Source: Macrococcus capreoli (lineage in GTDB: Bacteria; Bacillota; Bacilli; Staphylococcales; Staphylococcaceae). Taken from it: a stretch of 64,000 bases of DNA. The notes below the pieces were generated by a model. The model was not told the origin of the DNA. It did not search any database and saw only the letters and a list, made by a program, of their open reading frames with translations. This document shows, in pieces, positions 8,780-17,519 of the stretch. The stretch covers positions 124,001 through 188,000 of the forward strand of contig NZ_JAOTIS010000001.1 of NCBI RefSeq assembly GCF_025628935.1. The letters run 5' to 3'. The position numbers and the translations under genes were made by a program. Position 1 is the stretch's first letter. Every line of letters starts with the position of its first letter.

Positions 8780-8782
8780 TTG
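8750..8782 (+). promoter_or_regulatory. mpfA ribosome binding site with an intervening hairpin
   Basis: GGAGG (8750-8754) is 25 nt from the TTG start at 8780, too far to act directly. Between them lies a perfect hairpin TCCCTA-GTAA-TAGGGA (8759-8774). If folded, the effective spacing is 9 nt. An in-frame TAA at 8777-8779 rules out any start upstream of the TTG. Confidence 0.55.
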
Positions 8783-10123
8783 GACATACAAACCATATCA
8801 AGTTTATTATTATTTGCATTATTAATCATGTTAACCGCATTATTTGTAGGATCAGAATTTAGTTTAGTAAAGGTACGAACATCACGCATCGATCAGTTAG
8901 TAAGTGAAGGCAACAGTACTGCAAAGATTGTTCAAAATATGATCAATCATCTGGACTATTATTTATCAGCATGTCAGCTCGGGATTACAGTAACCGCTTT
9001 AGGATTAGGTTGGATTGGTGAATCGACATTCGCATCAGTTATTCATCCTGTCTTACATTTATTCAACATTCCTACCGATATGAGTAAACCGATTACTGTC
9101 GGACTAAGTTTCTTTATCGTAACGTTTATTCACGTAGTATTAGGTGAACTTGCTCCGAAATCACTGGCAATTCAATATGCTGAGAAAATGACGTTAGCCT
9201 TTGCACGCCCTTTATATTTCTTTGGCTTTATTATGAAACCGTTAATTTGGGCAATGAATGGCACAGCGCGCTTAATCTTACGCATCTTTGGTGTTCAACC
9301 TGCTGATCATGATCAGGCAATGAGTGAAGAAGAGTTAAAGATTATTATGACGCAAAGTTATCAAAGTGGTGAAATTAACCATACGGAACTTGCGTATATG
9401 CAAAATATATTTAGTTTTGATGAACGTTTAGCGAAAGATATTATGGTACCGCGTACGCAAATGATTACTTTAACGCAACCGTTTAATATCGATGAATTGC
9501 TAGAAGTCATAAACGAACATCAGTTTACACGTTATCCAATTTCTGAGGATGGTGATAAAGACCATATTATCGGTTTTATCAACGTGAAAGAATTTTTAAC
9601 GAAATATGCTTCAGGCGATCCTGTTCGTATTAAAGATCACATTCATGATCTGCCGTTAATCCACGAAGTGACACGTATTAGTGACGCATTAATTAAGATG
9701 CAACGTGAACGTGTCCATATCGCACTCGTTATTGATGAGTACGGTGGAACTGCAGGTATATTAACGATGGAAGATATATTAGAAGAAATCGTCGGTGAAA
9801 TTCGTGATGAATTTGACGATGATGAAGTGAATGATATTATTAAGACGGGTGACAACACGTACCAAATCAACGGTCGTGTATTATTAGATGATATTGAAGA
9901 GAAATTCGGTATTGTATTTGAAGATGCTGAAGACATCGATACAATTGGTGGTTGGATGCAGGCACAAAATCCGGATATCGATAAAGATGATTATGTTGAT
10001 ACGAAATATGATAAATGGGTTGTACTCGACGCTGAAAATCATCAAATTAAAGCAGTAGCATTACATAAAGAGTTTAATGCCTCTCGTAGTGCGATGGATA
10101 ATGAGGATGACAAAGATGAATAA
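8780..10123 (+). CDS. mpfA: CorC/HlyC-type magnesium efflux protein (DUF21 + CBS pair)
   Basis: A 447-residue membrane protein: DUF21 (CNNM-type) transmembrane domain over about the first 195 residues, two CBS domains (about 220-275 and 285-343, the second including [19 protein letters not shown]) and a C-terminal CorC_HlyC domain. S. aureus MpfA of this family and position protects against high magnesium, probably by export. The start is TTG 8780; an in-frame stop immediately before it excludes an earlier start, and the hairpin-containing ribosome site supports it. The stop overlaps the start of the next gene. The symbol is assigned by synteny with the fru operon and the DUF3817 neighbour. 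Confidence 0.8.
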   Translation: MDIQTISSLLLFALLIMLTALFVGSEFSLVKVRTSRIDQLVSEGNSTAKIVQNMINHLDYYLSACQLGITVTALGLGWIGESTFASVIHPVLHLFNIPTDMSKPITVGLSFFIVTFIHVVLGELAPKSLAIQYAEKMTLAFARPLYFFGFIMKPLIWAMNGTARLILRIFGVQPADHDQAMSEEELKIIMTQSYQSGEINHTELAYMQNIFSFDERLAKDIMVPRTQMITLTQPFNIDELLEVINEHQFTRYPISEDGDKDHIIGFINVKEFLTKYASGDPVRIKDHIHDLPLIHEVTRISDALIKMQRERVHIALVIDEYGGTAGILTMEDILEEIVGEIRDEFDDDEVNDIIKTGDNTYQINGRVLLDDIEEKFGIVFEDAEDIDTIGGWMQAQNPDIDKDDYVDTKYDKWVVLDAENHQIKAVALHKEFNASRSAMDNEDDKDE

Positions 10124-10415
10124 TCAAACATTAAAGAGTGTATTTCGCTTTTTCGGATTTTTAGAAGGTGGATCATTATTATTACTTCTTGGCATTGCGA
10201 TGCCATTAAAGTACTTTGCAGGTAAACCGGAAGTCGTAACTGTGATTGGTTCAGTGCATGGATTCTTATTTACTGTGTATGTGATTACTTTAATCATGGT
10301 AACGTTAAAAGTGAAATGGCCGATAAAATGGCCAGCACTAGGTTTACTCGTAGCATTTATACCATTTGGTACTTTTATTTATGACCACTATTTCGTACGT
10401 TCTAAATATTATTAA
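10116..10415 (+). CDS. DUF3817 family integral membrane protein
   Basis: A 99-residue protein with about three hydrophobic segments; the beginning SVFRFFGFLEGGSLLLLL and the later GSVHG are typical of DUF3817. Its function is unknown. The ATG at 10116 overlaps the mpfA stop and follows GAGG by 9 nt; earlier in-frame ATGs lack a good site. Overlap with mpfA suggests co-expression, as in staphylococci. Confidence 0.75.
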   Translation: MNNQTLKSVFRFFGFLEGGSLLLLLGIAMPLKYFAGKPEVVTVIGSVHGFLFTVYVITLIMVTLKVKWPIKWPALGLLVAFIPFGTFIYDHYFVRSKYY

Positions 10416-10418
10416 AGA

Positions 10419-10446
10419 GAAGAGCTGAAATGCTCTTTCTTTTTTT
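10419..10446 (+). terminator. Terminator abutting the next gene's ribosome site
   Basis: The stem AAGAGC-TGAAAT-GCTCTT is followed by TCTTTTTTT. The T-run ends directly at the GGAGGT (10447-10452) of the next gene. Confidence 0.65.
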
Positions 10447-10458
10447 GGAGGTTTTTAT

Positions 10459-11166
10459 ATGATGAGAATTAATAAATATTTATCAGAAGCAGGTGTATGT
10501 TCGAGACGTGGTGCTGATAAATGGATTGAAGCGGGTCGTGTTAAGATTAACGGTGCGTTTGCTGAAGTGGGTAGTAAAGTAGGAGACGATGATATCGTAA
10601 CAGTTGATAATAAGGAAATTAAGCTGGAAAAAGGTTACGTATATTTAAAGCTGAATAAACCACGTGGTATTACATCTACAACGGAACGTCATATTAAAGG
10701 AAATATTGTTGATTTCGTTGGTCATAAAGAACGCATCTTCCATATAGGGCGGCTAGATAAAGATAGTGAAGGGTTAATATTGCTCACAAATGACGGTGAT
10801 ATCGTTAATGAGATCTTGCGTAAAGAAGGGAAACATGAGAAAGAGTATATTGTTACAGTCGATAAGCCGATTACTGATACGTTTATTAAGCAGATGGCAG
10901 AAGGTGTTGAAATTTTAGATACTGTGACATTACTAGCTGAAGTCACGAAAGTGAATACGAAGACATTTAAGATTATATTAACACAAGGGTTGAATAGACA
11001 AATCCGTCGTATGTGTGAAGCACTTGGATACGAAGTGAAACAATTGAGACGCTTACGCGTCATGAATATATTAGTCGATGATTTAAAGTTAGGGGAATGG
11101 AAAGACTTAACTGACAATGAGAAAAGTGTGTTATTTGAAATGTTAGGCTATCAGCCGAAGCGATAA
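10459..11166 (+). CDS. RsuA/RluB/RluF-family pseudouridine synthase
   Basis: A 235-residue rRNA modification enzyme. An N-terminal S4 RNA-binding domain (INKYLSEAGVCSRRGADKWI) is followed by the pseudouridine synthase fold with catalytic Asp100 in HIGRLDKDSEGL. The C-terminal NRQIRRMCEALGY motif places it in the RsuA/RluF subgroup, which acts on 23S or 16S rRNA; the exact target uridine cannot be read from sequence. Two ATGs lie in tandem (10459 and 10462) behind GGAGGT. Confidence 0.85.
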   Translation: MMRINKYLSEAGVCSRRGADKWIEAGRVKINGAFAEVGSKVGDDDIVTVDNKEIKLEKGYVYLKLNKPRGITSTTERHIKGNIVDFVGHKERIFHIGRLDKDSEGLILLTNDGDIVNEILRKEGKHEKEYIVTVDKPITDTFIKQMAEGVEILDTVTLLAEVTKVNTKTFKIILTQGLNRQIRRMCEALGYEVKQLRRLRVMNILVDDLKLGEWKDLTDNEKSVLFEMLGYQPKR

Positions 11167-11182
11167 ACTGAATTGAGTGTGC

Positions 11183-11221
11183 TAGATGGTTGTGATAAAC
11201 ATCATATATCGCAACCATCTA
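11183..11221 (+). terminator. Long hairpin after the pseudouridine synthase
   Basis: A 15-bp stem (TAGATGGTTGTGATA / TATCGCAACCATCTA, one G-U) has a 9-nt loop but no T-run. It may be a transcript-end stabilising hairpin rather than a classic terminator. Confidence 0.5.
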
Positions 11222-11244
11222 ACAAACAAAACCTAACTCACCTA

Positions 11245-11280
11245 AAAAGCATCCCATCAATGATGAGGGATGCTTTTGTA
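11245..11280. terminator. Bidirectional terminator between convergent genes
   Basis: AAAAGCATCCC / GGGATGCTTTT is a perfect 11-bp stem with A- and T-runs on the two sides. It serves the pseudouridine synthase gene and the convergent gene ending at 11291. Confidence 0.8.
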
Positions 11281-11290
11281 CATGATATAA

Positions 11291-12076
11291 CTATTCGCTA
11301 AATAAGTTGAATAAACCGCCGATGCCACCTTCTTCAGAAGACTTACCTGTTACAGGAGCTGCAGCAAAGATACGTGAAGCAAATCTTGAGAATGGTAATG
11401 ACTGAATATACACTGTTCCTGGTCCTTGAAGTCGAGCTAAGAAGATACCTTCTCCACCGAATAACTTCGTCTTTAAGCCTGGTACTGTTTGAATATCATA
11501 ATCTACATCTGGCGTCATACCAACTAAGCAACCTGTATCAACTAATAACACTTCACCTGGCGCAAGTTGGCGACGCATAATCGCACCACCTGCATGAATA
11601 AATGTCATGCCATCTCCTTGCAGACGTTGCATAATAAATCCTTCACCACCAAAGAATCCAGCACCTAAGCGCTTCTGAAAGGCAATACCAACACTCACAC
11701 CTTGTGCTGCTGCTAAAAATGCATCTTTCTGACAAATAAATTCTCCACCAACTTCTGATAAATCAATGGGAATAATCTTACCTGGATAAGGTGCTGCAAA
11801 ATAGACGTGCTGTTTCCCTTGACCACGGTTGGTAAATGTCGTCATGAATAAACTCTCACCTGTTAATGTACGTTTACCAGCTGCAAATAATTTATCCATA
11901 AAGCCAGTACCACCTGATGAAGAACCATCACCAAATATCGTCTGCATTTCAATAGCAGGATTGATCATCATCATCGCTCCAGCTTCTGAAATAACCGTTT
12001 CATTCGGATCCAATTCAATTTCAACATATTGCATATCATCGCCATAAATCTTGTAATCAATTTCGTGGTTGTTCAT
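11291..12076 (-). CDS. TIGR00266/AIM24 family protein
   Basis: A 261-residue soluble protein of the TIGR00266 (AIM24-like, TRAP-fold) family, rich in glycine and beta-strand. Recognisable segments are SEAGAMMMINPAIEM, the repeated GEGFIMQRLQGDG / GEGIFLARLQGPG motifs, and FIHAGGAI. Its biochemical function is unknown. The ATG at 12076 is chosen because GGAGG lies 8 nt before it; the longest frame starts 15 nt earlier without a site. It is probably monocistronic. Confidence 0.8.
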   Translation of the reverse strand: MNNHEIDYKIYGDDMQYVEIELDPNETVISEAGAMMMINPAIEMQTIFGDGSSSGGTGFMDKLFAAGKRTLTGESLFMTTFTNRGQGKQHVYFAAPYPGKIIPIDLSEVGGEFICQKDAFLAAAQGVSVGIAFQKRLGAGFFGGEGFIMQRLQGDGMTFIHAGGAIMRRQLAPGEVLLVDTGCLVGMTPDVDYDIQTVPGLKTKLFGGEGIFLARLQGPGTVYIQSLPFSRFASRIFAAAPVTGKSSEEGGIGGLFNLFSE

Positions 12077-12206
12077 TGTTATATCCTCCAATTTATGATG
12101 TCACTTATATTATACAGAACTATGAAAGAATTCGCTTTCAATAACTGCATAACTTTTGAATTAATTGTTTATTAGACGTACACTTTACATAAAAGGAGTG
12201 AAACAT

Positions 12207-13040
12207 ATGTCAAATACGATAACATTAAATAACAATGTTGAAATGCCAATGCTTGGCCTTGGTGTTTACAAAGTGTCAGAAGAAGAAATGCAAAGTGTCG
12301 TTGACGCAGCAATCAAAGCAGGTTATCGTGCATTCGATACAGCGCACTTTTATTTCAACGAAGCATCATTAGGAAAAGCACTAAATAATAGCGGCATTCC
12401 ACGTGAAGAATTGTTTATTACAACAAAGCTCTGGAATGATGATCAAGGCTATGACAAGACGAAAGCAGCGTTCAATGCTTCCCTTGAGAAGTTAGGATTA
12501 GATTATATCGATTTATATTTAATTCACTGGCCATGCCCGGATAATGATTTATTTATCGAAAGTTATCAAGCAATGGAAGCATTATATGCAGAAGGTAAGA
12601 TTAAAGCAATCGGTGTCGCAAATTTCAAACAGCATCATCTTGAAAAGCTATTATCTGTTGCGAAAGTTAAACCTGTCGTCAATCAAATTGAATTTCATCC
12701 GGTATTTAATCAAAGTGAATTACAAGCATATTGTGAGGCACATGACATTAAAGTGACAGCATGGAGTCCATTAATGCGTGGCGGCGAATTATTTAACAAT
12801 GAAATATTAAAAAGTATTGCCGAAAAATATCAAAAAACAGTCGCACAAATTATTATTCGATGGCACATTGATTGTGGCAGAATTGTAATTCCAAAATCAA
12901 GCAATCCAGACAGAATAGCTGAAAACTTTAACGTCTTTGATTTCGAATTGTCTGTCGATGATATTCGTGAGATTGATAGCTTAAATACAAATACAAGACA
13001 ATTTAGAGATCCTGATGTCGTTAAAATTGGGGACATGTAA
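12207..13040 (+). CDS. Aldo/keto reductase
   Basis: A 277-residue NADPH-dependent oxidoreductase with an AKR (beta/alpha)8 barrel. The tetrad regions are visible: FDTAHFYFNE (Asp, Tyr), TTKLWNDD (Lys) and LIHWPCP (His). Cofactor-binding IPKSSNPDRI is near the C terminus. It resembles the YvgN/2,5-diketogluconate reductase group that reduces methylglyoxal and similar aldehydes, but the substrate cannot be fixed. The ATG at 12207 follows AAAAGGAGTG; the longer frame from 12165 has no such site. Confidence 0.85.
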   Translation: MSNTITLNNNVEMPMLGLGVYKVSEEEMQSVVDAAIKAGYRAFDTAHFYFNEASLGKALNNSGIPREELFITTKLWNDDQGYDKTKAAFNASLEKLGLDYIDLYLIHWPCPDNDLFIESYQAMEALYAEGKIKAIGVANFKQHHLEKLLSVAKVKPVVNQIEFHPVFNQSELQAYCEAHDIKVTAWSPLMRGGELFNNEILKSIAEKYQKTVAQIIIRWHIDCGRIVIPKSSNPDRIAENFNVFDFELSVDDIREIDSLNTNTRQFRDPDVVKIGDM

Positions 13041-13065
13041 ACGATAACCACAAAACTATAATCAA

Positions 13066-13118
13066 AAAATACCTCTTAAATATCCGTCATAAAATTGAGA
13101 TATTTAAAGAGGTATTTT
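13066..13118. terminator. Bidirectional-type terminator after the aldo/keto reductase gene
   Basis: A long stem (about 19 bp, one bulged A) pairs AAAATACCTC... with ...GAGGTATTTT, flanked by A- and T-rich tracts. Confidence 0.85.
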
Positions 13119-13158
13119 ATTTATCTCTTTTAGTACAATAGTTGGTGAGGTGAAGACA

Positions 13159-13887
13159 ATGAAATTTAAAAAACCAAATCAACACGGTGCCTGGGCAATG
13201 ATTATTATGCCTGTGCTTTTCGGAATGTTTGCGAGTTCTTTTAACTTCTATCAAATATTATTCTTTGCTGCCTGGTTTATGATCTTTTTCTTTATCGATA
13301 ATTTATTATTTTATGTGAAGCAACGTAAGAAGCAAATCGGTTACGTCAAAGGAAGTCTATTATTTCTTGCGATTGCAACGATATTACTCATTCCAGTTGT
13401 ACTAAATGATTATCGTGTGCTCTTTTTCTTTTTAGCCATGTTGCCATTCGGTGCGATTAACTTATACTTTGCATCACAGCGTAACGAACGCCATATATTG
13501 AATGATTTCAGTGCGATTACAATATTCTCAATCGCAGGTGTATTAGCATGTTTTATTGGAACACATCAATTACATCATAATATGATTTATGTCTTTTTTA
13601 TTAGCTTTTTATATTTTGTAGGTACAACATTTTATGTGAAGACGATGATTAGAGAGAAGAAGAATATTAAATATAAATATTTATCATTCGGATATCATAC
13701 GTTAGGGGTTATTGCTGCATTTATGATTCATCCGTTAATCGGCATTGCGTTTATTCCAAGTTTAATCCGTGCAATTGTATTATACGGGAAACCATTAAAG
13801 CCGATGAAGATAGGCATCGCGGAGATTGGAAATGCAGTATTTATTACACTGTTTATTGGTTTGTTTATTACACAACACTTAAATTAA
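13159..13887 (+). CDS. YwiC-like integral membrane protein
   Basis: A 242-residue protein made mostly of hydrophobic segments (about seven). The N-terminal KPNQHGAWAMIIMP motif is typical of the YwiC-like family. Its function is unknown, although in Bacillus a ywiC gene lies near nitrate-respiration genes. The ATG at 13159 is 8 nt after GAGG; an upstream GTG at 13150 overlaps that site. It ends at a shared terminator facing the convergent gene. Confidence 0.75.
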   Translation: MKFKKPNQHGAWAMIIMPVLFGMFASSFNFYQILFFAAWFMIFFFIDNLLFYVKQRKKQIGYVKGSLLFLAIATILLIPVVLNDYRVLFFFLAMLPFGAINLYFASQRNERHILNDFSAITIFSIAGVLACFIGTHQLHHNMIYVFFISFLYFVGTTFYVKTMIREKKNIKYKYLSFGYHTLGVIAAFMIHPLIGIAFIPSLIRAIVLYGKPLKPMKIGIAEIGNAVFITLFIGLFITQHLN

Positions 13888-13895
13888 TGCATAAA

Positions 13896-13917
13896 AAAAA
13901 GCCCATATGGGCTTTTT
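13896..13917. terminator. Bidirectional terminator
   Basis: The 22-nt perfect palindrome AAAAAGCCCATATGGGCTTT(TT) lies between convergent stops at 13887 and 13921. Confidence 0.85.
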
Positions 13918-13920
13918 CTA

Positions 13921-14175
13921 TTAACGACGTTTGTGCATCATTTGTAATACGATAGATACAATCGCAATTAATAATACAGTACCAACTAAAGCTGGAATTA
14001 CATAAAAACCTAAAATTGGTGGTCCGAAATGTGGAATAAAATAATTACCAATTGATGAACCGATTAAACCAGCAATAATGTTACCGATCTTTCCACCTGG
14101 AATATCTTTATGCATGATTAAGCCAGCTAACCATCCAATTAAACCACCCATAATTAATGTAATAATAAAGCCCAT
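13921..14175 (-). CDS. GlsB/YeaQ/YmgE-family small membrane protein
   Basis: An 84-residue transglycosylase-associated (GlsB/YeaQ) protein: three hydrophobic stretches, with MGGLIGWLAGLIMHKD and GIIGNIIAGLIGS-type glycine repeats. Family members are stress-linked envelope proteins of unknown biochemical role. The ATG follows AGGAGGT. It appears to be a single-gene transcript. Confidence 0.8.
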   Translation of the reverse strand: MGFIITLIMGGLIGWLAGLIMHKDIPGGKIGNIIAGLIGSSIGNYFIPHFGPPILGFYVIPALVGTVLLIAIVSIVLQMMHKRR

Positions 14176-14299
14176 ATGATAAACCTCCTAATAATTTTCG
14201 CTTAGAATAAAAACGTTATAAGCATTTTATTTAAGCTTTTTGCTTATAGTAGTTAATACCCGGCATGCATATGTATAAACATATTAATGCAAAAATTAT

Positions 14300-14902
14300 T
14301 TATGTTTCTTTAAAGAGGTTTACTTTCTTTATATAAATGATATATGCCAAACCGGTCATACTATAGATGAATCCGTATGGTAACAGCAGTGATAAAAGCA
14401 TATAACTGAGTGTGAAAAATATTTCACCTAATTGTTTAGGGTGCTTGATATAACGATATGTATTGATTGAATCAATTTGAAACCATCGTACAGGTCGATC
14501 GACCTCCGATAATTGATATAGTATAAGGCCTAATATAAAAATAGAAACACTTAAATAGGCACTGGATTGATAAAGTGATTGATGTGATGTAGCGAGAATA
14601 AATGGTATAGCGATACTATTGATTGCTGTAAATATAAAGTGAATGAACGGATTAGGTACATATAATGTATAGTGTTCATAATGATAATAGCGTAAATATA
14701 TATGGACGATACTCATCGTAACGATGAAAAGGACAAATGTTTTCGAAATAAAATTTGATTGTCCTACTAAAGGATAGTTCAGGAGGATAATAATGACATT
14801 GCTAAAAATCATCGGGATATAAGAATGTTTTAATTCTTTCTTATAGAAATATATAAATATTAAACTTGCAATTATAATATTAAGTAATAATATTTTTTCC
14901 AA
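14300..14902 (-). CDS. Integral membrane protein with NnrU/ICMT-like motif
   Basis: A 200-residue polytopic membrane protein (about six hydrophobic segments). The C-terminal NTYRYIKHPKQLGEIFFTL resembles the YRY-x-RHP-x-YLG motif of isoprenylcysteine carboxylmethyltransferase, PEMT and NnrU families, suggesting a membrane methyltransferase-like fold; activity is not established. The start is TTG, supported by GGGAGG with 8 nt spacing. Confidence 0.6.
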   Translation of the reverse strand: MEKILLLNIIIASLIFIYFYKKELKHSYIPMIFSNVIIILLNYPLVGQSNFISKTFVLFIVTMSIVHIYLRYYHYEHYTLYVPNPFIHFIFTAINSIAIPFILATSHQSLYQSSAYLSVSIFILGLILYQLSEVDRPVRWFQIDSINTYRYIKHPKQLGEIFFTLSYMLLSLLLPYGFIYSMTGLAYIIYIKKVNLFKET

Positions 14903-14967
14903 TATTTCTACCTCCCTTTTTATGTCACATAAAAGAATTATAACAAGTAAGACGTTTAATTCAAAGA

Positions 14968-15678
14968 TTAAATGCCTTTTTTATTACTCCAGAGTAACGT
15001 ATGCAATTGAGGTAACACAAATACGTCATTCATTGTATGATCCTGCATGACTTGATCAATAAGCGTTTCATAACGCGTTAATAACTTTTCAGTATGATGC
15101 TCAACACTGTCATCTAAATATGGATTTCCAACTTGTAAGTAAAATTTTATATTCGGGTAACGATGATGAATCATTTGTGCAAACTGATAATCTTCATCAT
15201 TAAAGATCACTACTTTTAATGAGACTTTGTTATACTCAAGCTGATTAATCACAAAGTCCAGTTGATTGATATCCTGATTCATTTTAGAACTTGGTGGTTT
15301 CGGACTAATCGTTAACTGGTCGATTTCAGTCATCCACTGTTGAAATTTACTGCCTTGAGTTTCAAGTGCGACTTCAATATTTTTTGAATGTAACAATTCA
15401 ACAAGCGCTGCAATATTTTTAATAAGCGCCGGATTTCCACCTGAAATCGTAACATGGTTGAAGTTATCAGGTGCTAAACTTTGAAGACGTTCATAAATGA
15501 TATCTGCAGTTAACATTTCTATATCATCTTTCGCACTACCGTCCCATGTGAACTTCGAGTCACACCAGTCACATTTAAAGTCACATCCCGCTGTTCTGAC
15601 AAACATCGTTTTTCTGCCGATAACTGCACCTTCACCTTGAATTGTCGGTCCGAATATTTCTAATACAGGTATTTTCAT
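14968..15678 (-). CDS. queE: 7-carboxy-7-deazaguanine synthase
   Basis: A 236-residue radical SAM enzyme of queuosine precursor synthesis that converts 6-carboxytetrahydropterin to 7-carboxy-7-deazaguanine. The cluster motif CDFKCDWC (Cys32, Cys36, Cys39; C-x3-C-x2-C) is present, with GPTIQGEG near the N terminus and SGGNPA later. The ATG at 15678 overlaps the queD stop (ATGA) and has a GAGGTG site; a longer frame reaching 15738 lies inside queD and is not used. It is the last gene of the riboswitch-controlled operon. Confidence 0.93.
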   Translation of the reverse strand: MKIPVLEIFGPTIQGEGAVIGRKTMFVRTAGCDFKCDWCDSKFTWDGSAKDDIEMLTADIIYERLQSLAPDNFNHVTISGGNPALIKNIAALVELLHSKNIEVALETQGSKFQQWMTEIDQLTISPKPPSSKMNQDINQLDFVINQLEYNKVSLKVVIFNDEDYQFAQMIHHRYPNIKFYLQVGNPYLDDSVEHHTEKLLTRYETLIDQVMQDHTMNDVFVLPQLHTLLWSNKKGI

Positions 15679-16088
15679 TGCACACCTCGATACACAACAT
15701 AGCTCGTTGGTGTTTCTCGTAAGAAGATTTGTAAACATTTCGGTTGGTGCGGCAGTGTTTGTAAATGACTTTCAATCATATCAAAGATCGTTTTAGCGAC
15801 AAGCTCAGTTGACGGCATCTTATCTTTAAGTTCAGGTAAATCATTAATCAATGTATGATCAAACGTATCGTTAATGATTGATTTAATATCTCTAAAATTC
15901 ACTAAAAACCCCATATCGTCTAAATCATTGCCGGCGATTGTCACATTGACAAAATACGTGTGACCGTGCGTACGACTACACACCCCAGCACGTTCGTCTG
16001 GAATATAGTGTGCAGCAGAGAAATTCATATCTTTATTTAGTTCAAAAGCATAATTATGATTCACTTGAGGATAGATTTGTTGCATCAT
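15675..16088 (-). CDS. queD: 6-carboxy-5,6,7,8-tetrahydropterin synthase
   Basis: A 137-residue QueD/PTPS enzyme that makes 6-carboxytetrahydropterin from dihydroneopterin triphosphate. Zinc ligands are visible as His27 (FSAAHY), His41 and His43 (THGHT), and the catalytic Cys is Cys37 (GVCSRTHGH). It overlaps queC by 4 nt and queE by 4 nt, so all three are translationally coupled. Either of two tandem ATGs may start it. Confidence 0.93.
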   Translation of the reverse strand: MMQQIYPQVNHNYAFELNKDMNFSAAHYIPDERAGVCSRTHGHTYFVNVTIAGNDLDDMGFLVNFRDIKSIINDTFDHTLINDLPELKDKMPSTELVAKTIFDMIESHLQTLPHQPKCLQIFLRETPTSYVVYRGVQ

Positions 16089-16753
16089 GATAAAACTTCC
16101 TTTTCATTTAAATAATCGTTTAGTCCTTTATTGCGTAATAAGCAGCTTGGACATTCTCCGCATCCATCTGCAGGAATGCCTTCATAACACGTTAATGTAT
16201 TTTGTCTGACATAATCTAAACGTCCTAATGCATCTGCTAACGCCCATGTTTCTTTCTTATCCAGCCACATTAAAGGGGTATGAATTTCGAAATTCATGTC
16301 CATTGATAAATTAATTGTGACATTTAATGATTTAATAAAGTTATCGCGGCAATCTGGATAACCTGAGAAATCTGTCTCACAAACGCCCGTAATAATATGT
16401 TTCGCTTCAATTTGATACGCTAATGCAGCTGCAAAGCTCATAAATAATAAATTACGCGCCGGGACGAAAGTATTCGGGACGTCATTATCATGTGTAATTG
16501 CCACGTCGTGATTTGTTAATGCATTCGGTGATAGTTGTGACAATAAAGACATATCGAGTATGTGATGTTTAATATTTAAGTCTTGTGCAATTTGTTGTGC
16601 AATTTCTATTTCTAAAGCATGGCGCTGTCCATAATTAAATGTAACCACTTCAACATCTTTAAAGCGATCCATCGCCCAGAACAGACATGTTGTACTATCC
16701 TGGCCGCCACTAAAGACTACGAGTGCTTTATCTTGCTTTAATTGTTTTTCCAT
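16085..16753 (-). CDS. queC: 7-cyano-7-deazaguanine synthase
   Basis: A 222-residue ATP-dependent enzyme converting 7-carboxy-7-deazaguanine to preQ0. The PP-loop SGGQDS is at residues 15-20 and the C-terminal zinc cluster in [11 protein letters not shown]. It is the first gene of queC-queD-queE; its leader holds a preQ1 riboswitch, so expression should fall when the pathway product is abundant. The next enzyme, QueF, is encoded at 36618-37115. Confidence 0.94.
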   Translation of the reverse strand: MEKQLKQDKALVVFSGGQDSTTCLFWAMDRFKDVEVVTFNYGQRHALEIEIAQQIAQDLNIKHHILDMSLLSQLSPNALTNHDVAITHDNDVPNTFVPARNLLFMSFAAALAYQIEAKHIITGVCETDFSGYPDCRDNFIKSLNVTINLSMDMNFEIHTPLMWLDKKETWALADALGRLDYVRQNTLTCYEGIPADGCGECPSCLLRNKGLNDYLNEKEVLS

Positions 16754-16772
16754 TTCTATTCCTCATTTCAAT

Positions 16773-16803
16773 AAAAAAAGACACTTTCCCCTAGCAAAGT
16801 GTC
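16773..16803 (-). terminator. Riboswitch-controlled terminator of the que operon
   Basis: On the minus strand the stem GACACTTT / AAAGTGTC is followed by seven Us. The loop side contains TGCTAGG, complementary to CCTAGCA in the aptamer, which gives an alternative antiterminator pairing (16790-16796 with 16829-16835). Confidence 0.85.
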
Positions 16804-16806
16804 GAA

Positions 16807-16842
16807 CTAGTTTTTTATAGAGGGTGTGTGCTAGGAACCTCT
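16807..16842 (-). promoter_or_regulatory. PreQ1-I riboswitch aptamer
   Basis: Read on the minus strand, AGAGGTTCCTAGC, then ACACCCTCT (closing P1), then the A-rich tail ATAAAAAACTAG match the class I preQ1 aptamer. It precedes queC and its leader terminator, so ligand binding should favour termination. Confidence 0.93.
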
Positions 16843-16860
16843 TATTAAATTTCGTTTCTC

Positions 16861-16884
16861 ATTATAACACATTAAAGCTATAAT
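16861..16884. promoter_or_regulatory. Divergent -10 elements for que (minus) and pab (plus)
   Basis: Minus strand: TGTTATAAT (16869-16861) is an extended -10 about 20 nt before the aptamer. Plus strand: TATAAT at 16879-16884 precedes pabA. No clear -35 is seen for either. Confidence 0.45.
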
Positions 16885-16940
16885 AAAATCATTAAATTAA
16901 TAAAAGCGTTTTCTACTAATGAGATAAAAGAGGCATAAAA

Positions 16941-17519
16941 ATGATATTAATGATTGATCACCACGATTCGTTTACATACAATATCGTGCATTATTTAGAA
17001 CAACTGGATGCTGTTGTCGTAACGAAAACAATAGATGACTTAACAATAGACGCAATAGATCAAATGAAACCAACACATATTATTCTTTCACCGGGTCCAG
17101 GTCACCCGAAAGATGCACGATTTGCACATGAAGTATTACATCATTTCGCCGGACAAGTGCCGATACTCGGAGTTTGTTTAGGCTTTCAGGTGATTATGAT
17201 GCATTATAATAATGAAATTCATCAATTACGTCCTGTACATGGGCATCAAGTAGATGTGTTTCATGATAACAGTATGTTGTTTCAAGGATTATCTTCACCT
17301 ACGAAAGTAGCACGCTATCATTCGCTTGGCTCAAATCAGGAGGTAGATTTGCCATTGATAAAGACGGCATGGACGGCAGATGATATCATGATGGGCGTGC
17401 GACATGAAAGTTTACCGGTATATGGCATTCAATTTCACCCGGAATCGATATTAACGACAGATGGTTTGCGTATGTTACAAACGTTTATTAAAGGAGCAGC
17501 GTATGAGAGCGGAAATTAA
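16941..17519 (+). CDS. pabA: Aminodeoxychorismate synthase glutamine amidotransferase subunit
   Basis: A 192-residue class I glutamine amidotransferase that supplies ammonia to PabB for p-aminobenzoate and hence folate synthesis. Motifs: MIDHHDSFTYNIV at the N terminus, nucleophile Cys79 in GVCLGFQ, and the His-Glu pair in QFHPES. Such subunits can also serve anthranilate synthase. The adjacent pabB carries the PMKGT motif of aminodeoxychorismate synthase, which favours the PabA role. It overlaps pabB by 17 nt. Confidence 0.88.
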   Translation: MILMIDHHDSFTYNIVHYLEQLDAVVVTKTIDDLTIDAIDQMKPTHIILSPGPGHPKDARFAHEVLHHFAGQVPILGVCLGFQVIMMHYNNEIHQLRPVHGHQVDVFHDNSMLFQGLSSPTKVARYHSLGSNQEVDLPLIKTAWTADDIMMGVRHESLPVYGIQFHPESILTTDGLRMLQTFIKGAAYESGN

